Assembly: GCF_013410945.1 (NCBI RefSeq)
Contig: NZ_JACCCH010000001.1
Coordinates: 62,001 to 126,000 of the forward strand
DNA: 64,000 bases
Reading direction: 5' to 3'
Source: Leifsonia sp. AK011
Lineage (GTDB): Bacteria; Actinomycetota; Actinomycetes; Actinomycetales; Microbacteriaceae
The first letter of the stretch is position 1; each line of letters starts with the position of its first letter. This document shows, in pieces, positions 59,077 through 64,000 of this stretch. The position numbers and the translations under genes were made by a program. The notes under the pieces were generated by a model. That model was not told the DNA's origin. It made no database searches and was given only the letters and a program-made list of their open reading frames with translations.

Positions 59077-61182
59077 TCACGGCAACCCCGCGGCCTCGAG
59101 CAGGTCCGGCCCGAGGTACGGCATGAGCGTGCGCGAGTAGGTCTGCGAGATGTGGTTGGTGTCCGCGTACACGACCACGTCGCCGATGAGTGCGTAGCAG
59201 GTCGAGTCGTCGCAGAAGGCGTCCGTGAGGTCGATCACGCTGATCTCCCCGCTCATGGCCGCGCGCGCGACATCCTGCGGCTCGGGCGGTAGCGCCACGT
59301 CGCGCGGAACGCTGCAGGGTGCCGTCTCCCCCACGCGCGCCGACAGGCACTCCGGCACGTTCTCGCCCGTCGACTTCGGGAAGTTCTTGATGGAGATCAC
59401 CCGCTTGCCGGAGTCGAGGGCCTCCTGCCAGGTCTGCTCGACCTCCTCGGGTGTGAGGTGGTACTTCTCCGATCGGGACTCCTGCACGTAGATCGTGGCG
59501 CGATTGAGGTAGACGACGGTGCTGATGTCATCGCGCCCCGCGATCTCGTCGCGCACCCGCTGCGACCACTCACGACAGGCCAGCTCGGTCTCGTCCTCCT
59601 GGGTCGTGGCACCCTCGCCGGGGAATCCGACGTTGAGGCCCGAGCATCCATTGCGCAGGTAGGTCACGATCGTGACGCCGTGTTGGGCGAAGTACTCGTT
59701 GAATGCGGCGACCATGGATGCCGCGTGCGAATCCCCGACGAGGGCCCAGGTCTCCCCGCCCGCGGGTGCGCCGAACTCGCAACTGCGCCAGTCCTCGTCC
59801 AGCTCCGTGAGGCACCAGTCGCGGTACCCCAGGTCGTTGGATGCGCGCGCGAGGTCGACCTCGGAGGTGAGGACGAACCGATCGGGGCAGTCACCCGAGC
59901 CGAGCATCGCGTTGGCGCCGAAGCATCCCGCGGTGTCGGTGACCTGGGCCTCCTGTTGGGCGTACTCGGCGGCGGCACGCTGGGCCGGGATGACACTTCC
60001 CCCGACCCACACGCCGGCGAAGACCGCGATGCCGGCCGCCGCGAAGGCGAACGCGAAGAGGGGGCGTGACAGCACTCGGGATCGACGACCCCTGTCTTCG
60101 ATGAGGTACTTCGTGAGGGCGGCGAGCACGACCGTCGCCGCGATGATGGCGAGACCCTCCCACAGTGTGGGTCGCCGCCCCGCCACGATCACGAGCGAGA
60201 GCAGCAGGGGCCAGTGCCACAGGTACACCGAGTAGGAGATATCACCGAGGAACTGGGTGGGGCGCACTCCGGTGAGCCACCCGATTCCCCACCCCCTCGG
60301 CTCGCCACCGACGATCACGAGTAGGGCCCCGACGACAGGCAGTGCGGCAAGGGCGCCGGGGAACGGCGACTCCTCGCCCAGCAGCAGCGCGGAGACGACG
60401 ATGACCAGCACTCCCGCGACGGTCAGGAGGGACGTCGCACGAAGCGCGGGCACCTCGCGCAGGCGGTCGATCGCGCCGGGCCAGCGCGCGAAGGCGGCCG
60501 CGGCGAGACCGCCCGCCGCGAACTCCCACGCGCGGGTGGTCGTCGCGAAGAAGGCGAACGGCGGATTGAACCACGTGAGGTAGATCGAGTACGCGAGCGA
60601 TAGCGCGACGACGACGAGCGCGCTCCAGCCCGCGACGGCCGCGGCGGAGGGTCGCTTGCGGAGTACGCGCGCGGCCACGAAACCCGCAACGACCAGCATG
60701 ATGGGCCAGGCGATGTAGAACTGCTCCTCGACGGAGAGGGTCCAGTAGTGCTGCACGATCGTCGGAGCGTTGTCCGCCGCGAGATAGTCCACGGCGTCGA
60801 AGCCGAGCACCCAGTTGAGGACGTAGCCGGATGCGGCGAGCACCTGTTTGAGCGTCTCCGCCCGCACCACCTCCGGCAGCACGGTGTACACGAGTATCAC
60901 GGAGGCCGCGAGCACCGTGAAGGCGGCCGGGAGGAGGCGACGGATGCGACGCGCCCAGAAGCCCGCGAGCGAGATGCGACCCGTGGCATCGTGTTCCCGC
61001 ATCAGATGTGCGGTGATGAGGAAGCCCGAGATCACGAAGAAGACATCCACACCGATGAAGCCGCCCGGGAGGCGCTGCGGCCACACGTGGTAGATGACGA
61101 CGAGCGCGACCGCGAGGGCACGCAGCGCCTGCACCTCGATGAGGATCCGGCGCGAGCCCTCGGAGGTCGGGGGCGTCGTCAC
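59077..61182 (-). CDS. Acyltransferase 3 with C-terminal SGNH domain (surface O-acetyltransferase)
   Basis: A 701-residue protein. The N-terminal half is an acyltransferase-3 membrane domain of about ten helices (IEVQALRALAVALVVIYHVW, VDVFFVISGFLITAHL, HYWTLSVEEQFYIAWPIML). The C-terminal half (about 420-701) is an extracytoplasmic SGNH hydrolase-like domain with GDSHAASMV and the late DSTCYALIGDVVVYADTNHI (Asp/His). OafA-type proteins like this acetylate cell-wall or exported glycans. GTG start overlaps the upstream stop by 4 bases. Confidence 0.9.
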   Translation of the reverse strand: MTTPPTSEGSRRILIEVQALRALAVALVVIYHVWPQRLPGGFIGVDVFFVISGFLITAHLMREHDATGRISLAGFWARRIRRLLPAAFTVLAASVILVYTVLPEVVRAETLKQVLAASGYVLNWVLGFDAVDYLAADNAPTIVQHYWTLSVEEQFYIAWPIMLVVAGFVAARVLRKRPSAAAVAGWSALVVVALSLAYSIYLTWFNPPFAFFATTTRAWEFAAGGLAAAAFARWPGAIDRLREVPALRATSLLTVAGVLVIVVSALLLGEESPFPGALAALPVVGALLVIVGGEPRGWGIGWLTGVRPTQFLGDISYSVYLWHWPLLLSLVIVAGRRPTLWEGLAIIAATVVLAALTKYLIEDRGRRSRVLSRPLFAFAFAAAGIAVFAGVWVGGSVIPAQRAAAEYAQQEAQVTDTAGCFGANAMLGSGDCPDRFVLTSEVDLARASNDLGYRDWCLTELDEDWRSCEFGAPAGGETWALVGDSHAASMVAAFNEYFAQHGVTIVTYLRNGCSGLNVGFPGEGATTQEDETELACREWSQRVRDEIAGRDDISTVVYLNRATIYVQESRSEKYHLTPEEVEQTWQEALDSGKRVISIKNFPKSTGENVPECLSARVGETAPCSVPRDVALPPEPQDVARAAMSGEISVIDLTDAFCDDSTCYALIGDVVVYADTNHISQTYSRTLMPYLGPDLLEAAGLP

Positions 61183-62351
61183 GCCGGTGGGTGGGTCAGG
61201 AACCGCTGGGTGACCTCGAGGATCACGATGTTCGAGCCGGACTCCTTCGCCAGCGCGACCACGTCCGGCTGGGTTGACGTGTCGGCCGCGTCGAAGTTGT
61301 GACGCACGAAGGTCGCGTTCTCGAACGACTGCTGCACCCACACCGACATGAGGGTCGTGAAGGAGTCGCCGATCATGAGAACCGAGGAGTCGGACTGTGC
61401 GCCCGGCGTGCTCGTCGTCGCGGGAGTCTTGCTCGAGTCGAGCATCGAGTCACCGGGCACGACCTCGGGCTCCTCGTCGACAAGGGTGCGCTCGACCTCG
61501 AGCAGCGGGGTGTCGAATCGCGGCACGGTCCAGTCCGGCGACTCGCTCGCGAATCCGTAGCTCTCGAACTCGTTGAACACCGTGTTCTCGACGCTCGACG
61601 GCTCGAAGGCGGAGAGGGTCCCCACCGAGGAATCGTTCGCGTTGAGGCAGGCTGCGATGGCGTTCCAGCCGACCATCGAGCCGTAGTCGCTCCAGTGGCT
61701 GTTCAGCCGACTGTAGGTCTGGTACTCCGCCGACGCCTCGCGGAGCGGCTGCCGTACATCGATGATGGGCAGGTCGGCACCGACGCCGAGCAGTTGGTCG
61801 AGGGGGCCGGGCCCGCGGACGTCCTGCATCCAGGTAGGCAGCTCGTCGGTGTAGATCTCCCACTTCGCGGGTGCGACGACCAGGTAGAACTCGATGCCCT
61901 CGGCGGCCAGTGCCTCCTGCGTCTCCGTGAGGTACTTGGTCCAGCGCCCCAGCTCGGTGTTGCTGAGCAGGCGACGCCCGACGGCCTGGGACATGTTCTC
62001 GGACTGGATGTCGCTCCAGAACACCCAGCCGTCCTGCCCCTCGATCACCGGTGCACCGACCTCCGCTTCGTGCGCGTTCCACACTGCAGCGGATGCCGCG
62101 GCCTCGCCACCACTCCAGGGGCGCGCGTCCGTCACCTCGGTGGCGGGGTGGCACTCATCGGGGAGGAGGTAGTCGCTCACGTCCGGGTCGGGTGACGCGA
62201 TGGGCGCGGGACCGGCGTTGACACGACCCACGATGAAACCGCCGACACCCGCGATGAGCGAGAGGATCACGAGGATGACGAGCGGCACGTAGCGCACGTG
62301 ACGCCAGCGGGAGAGGTTGCTCTGGCCGGGGGGCAGTTCGCGGAGGCTCAC
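61179..62351 (-). CDS. AlgX/AlgJ-like (DHHW/SGNH) O-acetyltransferase, membrane-anchored
   Basis: A 390-residue protein with one N-terminal helix (VPLVILVILSLIAGVGGFIV, about 23-42) and an extracytoplasmic domain. AlgJ/AlgX-like motifs: GQDGWVFWSDIQSENM, FYLVVAPAKWEIY, SRLNSHWSDYGSMVGWNAI and VLMIGDSFTTLMSVWVQ with the serine. It probably receives acetyl from a membrane acyltransferase and places it on a polysaccharide. It overlaps both neighbours by 4 bases, so the three genes are one operon. Confidence 0.82.
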   Translation of the reverse strand: MSLRELPPGQSNLSRWRHVRYVPLVILVILSLIAGVGGFIVGRVNAGPAPIASPDPDVSDYLLPDECHPATEVTDARPWSGGEAAASAAVWNAHEAEVGAPVIEGQDGWVFWSDIQSENMSQAVGRRLLSNTELGRWTKYLTETQEALAAEGIEFYLVVAPAKWEIYTDELPTWMQDVRGPGPLDQLLGVGADLPIIDVRQPLREASAEYQTYSRLNSHWSDYGSMVGWNAIAACLNANDSSVGTLSAFEPSSVENTVFNEFESYGFASESPDWTVPRFDTPLLEVERTLVDEEPEVVPGDSMLDSSKTPATTSTPGAQSDSSVLMIGDSFTTLMSVWVQQSFENATFVRHNFDAADTSTQPDVVALAKESGSNIVILEVTQRFLTHPPA

Positions 62352-63583
62352 GAGGATGCCACCTTCGGCTGCACATCGGACGCGGGGGCGGTCACGGGCT
62401 CAGGCGCGGGCGGACCACTCGGGAAGTTGAGGCGAGTGCGCAGTCGACGCCACGGCTCCCACCACGGGTCGGTCACGGCGATGAGCTTGGAGAGCCACTT
62501 CGGCGTCCAGTTCTTGAGGCTCATGGCGGGCTTCTCGATCAGGTGCCAGCTGAGGAACGCGTAGATGTGGCATCCCACGACGATGACGACGTGGTACACC
62601 AGCCAGCCGTAGTCCTGGAGGTGGAAGTATGCCGCGAACTGCATGAGCGGCCACGCGATGATGTAGATGCCGTAGGAGAAGTCGCCGAAGCGTTCCCACC
62701 GGTTGAGGAACTTCACGCGGATCGCGAACCACATCAGGAAGTAGAGGAAGAAGTACTGCCCGAAGACGAGCCATCCGCCGAATGCGTAGGTGGCGAGGGC
62801 GACGAGGATCGCCACGATCGCGAACCGGTCGTCGAGCGGGATCTTCTCCCCCCACAACGCGAACAGGATCCCGAACGCGAACGGGGCCAGGAGCAGGAGC
62901 ATCCTGAAGTCGGAGAAGGCCGGGCCGAACTCGGTCATGGGGATACGCAGCCACTGCACGGTCGCCAGGACGATGATGAGGAAGGCCACCGCGGTACCGA
63001 GCACGCGGTTGGTGAGGGCGCCGATGATGCCCAGCACGCCGACGAGGATGTAGGCACCGAACTCGAACGCGAGGGTCCAGGCCGACCCGTTCCATTCGAA
63101 CCCACCGTGCAACGTGTAGAAGGGGATCGTTGTGCCCATCTCCGCGATGCTCGGCTGGCGCATGAGGAGGGTCATGTTGTTGTAGAAGTACGTGAGCGGC
63201 GAGTCGACCGGCGCGGTGAAGAAGCCGTCGATCGAGCCGGTCTCCTTCATCCACGCGATCGGCGCAAGGATGAAGGCGGTCACGAGGAGCGTCGCCCAGA
63301 ATGCCGGGTAGATGCGCGTGATACGACGCCAGAAGAAGCGGGGTGTGCTCGACCGCCCCATCTTGCTCTTCGTGATGAGGAAGCCGGAGAGGAAGAAGAA
63401 GCCGGCGACGGCGACGCCACCGAGGGACTGCTCATTGCTGAACTGGGTGCCCAGGTCCTTGCCTCCGTAGAAGCCACCCAGCGGGCCGGCGTGGGAGAAG
63501 ATGACCATGAAGGCCATGAGCCACCGGACGAAGCCGATGCTGTTGGCGCGTGGATTGAACGCGCTGGCCACTGTTGACTTCAC
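62348..63583 (-). CDS. Acyltransferase 3 family membrane protein
   Basis: A 411-residue protein with about ten helices and acyltransferase-3 motifs: GFVRWLMAFMVIFSHAGPLG (catalytic His), GVAVAGFFFLSGFLITKSKM, and RFFWRRITRIYPAFWATLLV. It lacks a fused SGNH domain, which the next gene supplies separately. GTG 63583 is chosen over 63586 because TAGGAT lies exactly 6 bases before it. First gene of the three-gene O-acetylation operon. Confidence 0.88.
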   Translation of the reverse strand: MKSTVASAFNPRANSIGFVRWLMAFMVIFSHAGPLGGFYGGKDLGTQFSNEQSLGGVAVAGFFFLSGFLITKSKMGRSSTPRFFWRRITRIYPAFWATLLVTAFILAPIAWMKETGSIDGFFTAPVDSPLTYFYNNMTLLMRQPSIAEMGTTIPFYTLHGGFEWNGSAWTLAFEFGAYILVGVLGIIGALTNRVLGTAVAFLIIVLATVQWLRIPMTEFGPAFSDFRMLLLLAPFAFGILFALWGEKIPLDDRFAIVAILVALATYAFGGWLVFGQYFFLYFLMWFAIRVKFLNRWERFGDFSYGIYIIAWPLMQFAAYFHLQDYGWLVYHVVIVVGCHIYAFLSWHLIEKPAMSLKNWTPKWLSKLIAVTDPWWEPWRRLRTRLNFPSGPPAPEPVTAPASDVQPKVASS

Positions 63584-63589
63584 CACGAC

Positions 63590-63595
63590 ATCCTA
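63590..63595 (-). promoter_or_regulatory. Leaderless -10 hexamer of the O-acetylation operon
   Basis: Gene-strand TAGGAT, 6 bases before GTG 63583. Confidence 0.5.
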
Positions 63596-63622
63596 ACCGC
63601 CCGGATTCGAGCCCCCCGAAGC

Positions 63623-64000
63623 CTATTCCGCTGGGGGTGTGGCACTCGCGCTCGAGCGACGAAGCCGCTCCACGATTCGCCGCGGACTCTTGACGTAGCC
63701 CGCGTAGTACCCGACCCGGCGTGTCCAGTGGTTGGCTGCCTCCGACTCGAGGGCCGCCACCCGCATCTGTGACAGGTCGTACCAGTACCGCAACTCTTCG
63801 GTCGCGGTGCGCAGCGCGTCGCGATCGGTCTCGATCTGGGCCAGGCGACCGCGGATCTCGTAGTAGTCGATCTCCATCGTGCGCAGTTGTTCGCGGACGC
63901 GCGACGTCCACGCCAGCAGCTCCCGGTCGTTGACGGATGCCGCCACCGCTCGCTCCAGGAACACCGAGGCCGCCGCAGCGCGCTGGGCGTAGGTGTGCTG
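63623..64000 (-). CDS. C-terminal part of an unknown protein with a coiled coil (partial)
   Basis: The reverse frame is open from the right edge to a stop at 63623, giving at least 125 residues. A helical, heptad-like stretch (WTSRVREQLRTMEIDYYEIR, then LAQIETDRDALRTATEELRY) is followed by a basic tail ending SPRRIVERLRRSSASATPP. Tails like this are common on actinobacterial glycosyltransferases, which would suit a surface polysaccharide locus, but the catalytic part is outside the window and the identity is not established. Confidence 0.6.
   Translation of the reverse strand, partial: QHTYAQRAAAASVFLERAVAASVNDRELLAWTSRVREQLRTMEIDYYEIRGRLAQIETDRDALRTATEELRYWYDLSQMRVAALESEAANHWTRRVGYYAGYVKSPRRIVERLRRSSASATPPAE

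Overview
The window is GC-rich, gene-dense chromosomal DNA from an actinobacterium, most likely a member of the Microbacteriaceae. The support is short overlapping ATGA/GTGA gene junctions, many leaderless promoters, a complete classical menaquinone gene set, a fused cydDC, a short archaeal-type aspartyl-tRNA synthetase, and heavy use of the GGATGCC/GGCATCC context. I see about 57 protein genes and three tRNAs. No phage, insertion sequence, CRISPR array or rRNA is evident. The genus cannot be fixed from the sequence alone.

Layout: (1) 1-5743 holds two divergent PspC-domain genes (the left one cut by the window edge) around a control region with phased TCAGGG motifs, followed by a DrrAB-type ABC exporter and a DesK/LuxR-type two-component system. 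(2) 5956-10666 holds a second DrrAB exporter, a Nudix hydrolase, murB with a HadA/HadB-like hot-dog dehydratase pair, and a VanZ protein. (3) 10749-13422 holds a 27-residue peptide gene with its own promoter and terminator, an NmrA-like protein, and a tRNA-Thr/tRNA-Met pair. (4) 13423-25471 holds an alpha-glucosidase under a LacI-type operator, a LytM peptidase, an inositol monophosphatase, tRNA-Tyr, a LacI regulator, a transglycosylase, yajQ, cls and a large LuxR regulator. (5) 25478-37789 is the isoprenoid quinone region: fprA, polyprenyl synthase, menG, menF, ppk2, menD, menA, menE, menB and menC. (6) 37827-41232 holds two cell-wall-binding-repeat paralogues of different base composition. 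(7) 41302-45775 is the cytochrome c maturation operon (phosphatase, resA-like, ccdA, resB, ccsB). (8) 46173-48819 holds a natural fusion of a luciferase-like monooxygenase and an FAD oxidase, divergent from an HxlR regulator. (9) 48920-56480 holds cydA, cydB and fused cydDC, divergent from a blaI-M56 peptidase pair across a six-half-site operator array. (10) 56601-64000 holds aspS, a lipoprotein and a surface O-acetylation locus.

Menaquinone synthesis, cytochrome c maturation and cytochrome bd all serve one aerobic respiratory chain. The BlaI operator array suggests that cytochrome bd may answer to a BlaI-type regulator.

Most unusual: inverted-repeat hairpins that mirror tRNA 3' ends, each preceded by a shared 30-nt core; the free-standing CxxC peptide gene; the phased BlaI array; a CTCCGGAG-ended structured element; palindromic repeats at convergent gene ends; and a rigid TANNNT-N6-start leaderless geometry at about fifteen genes.
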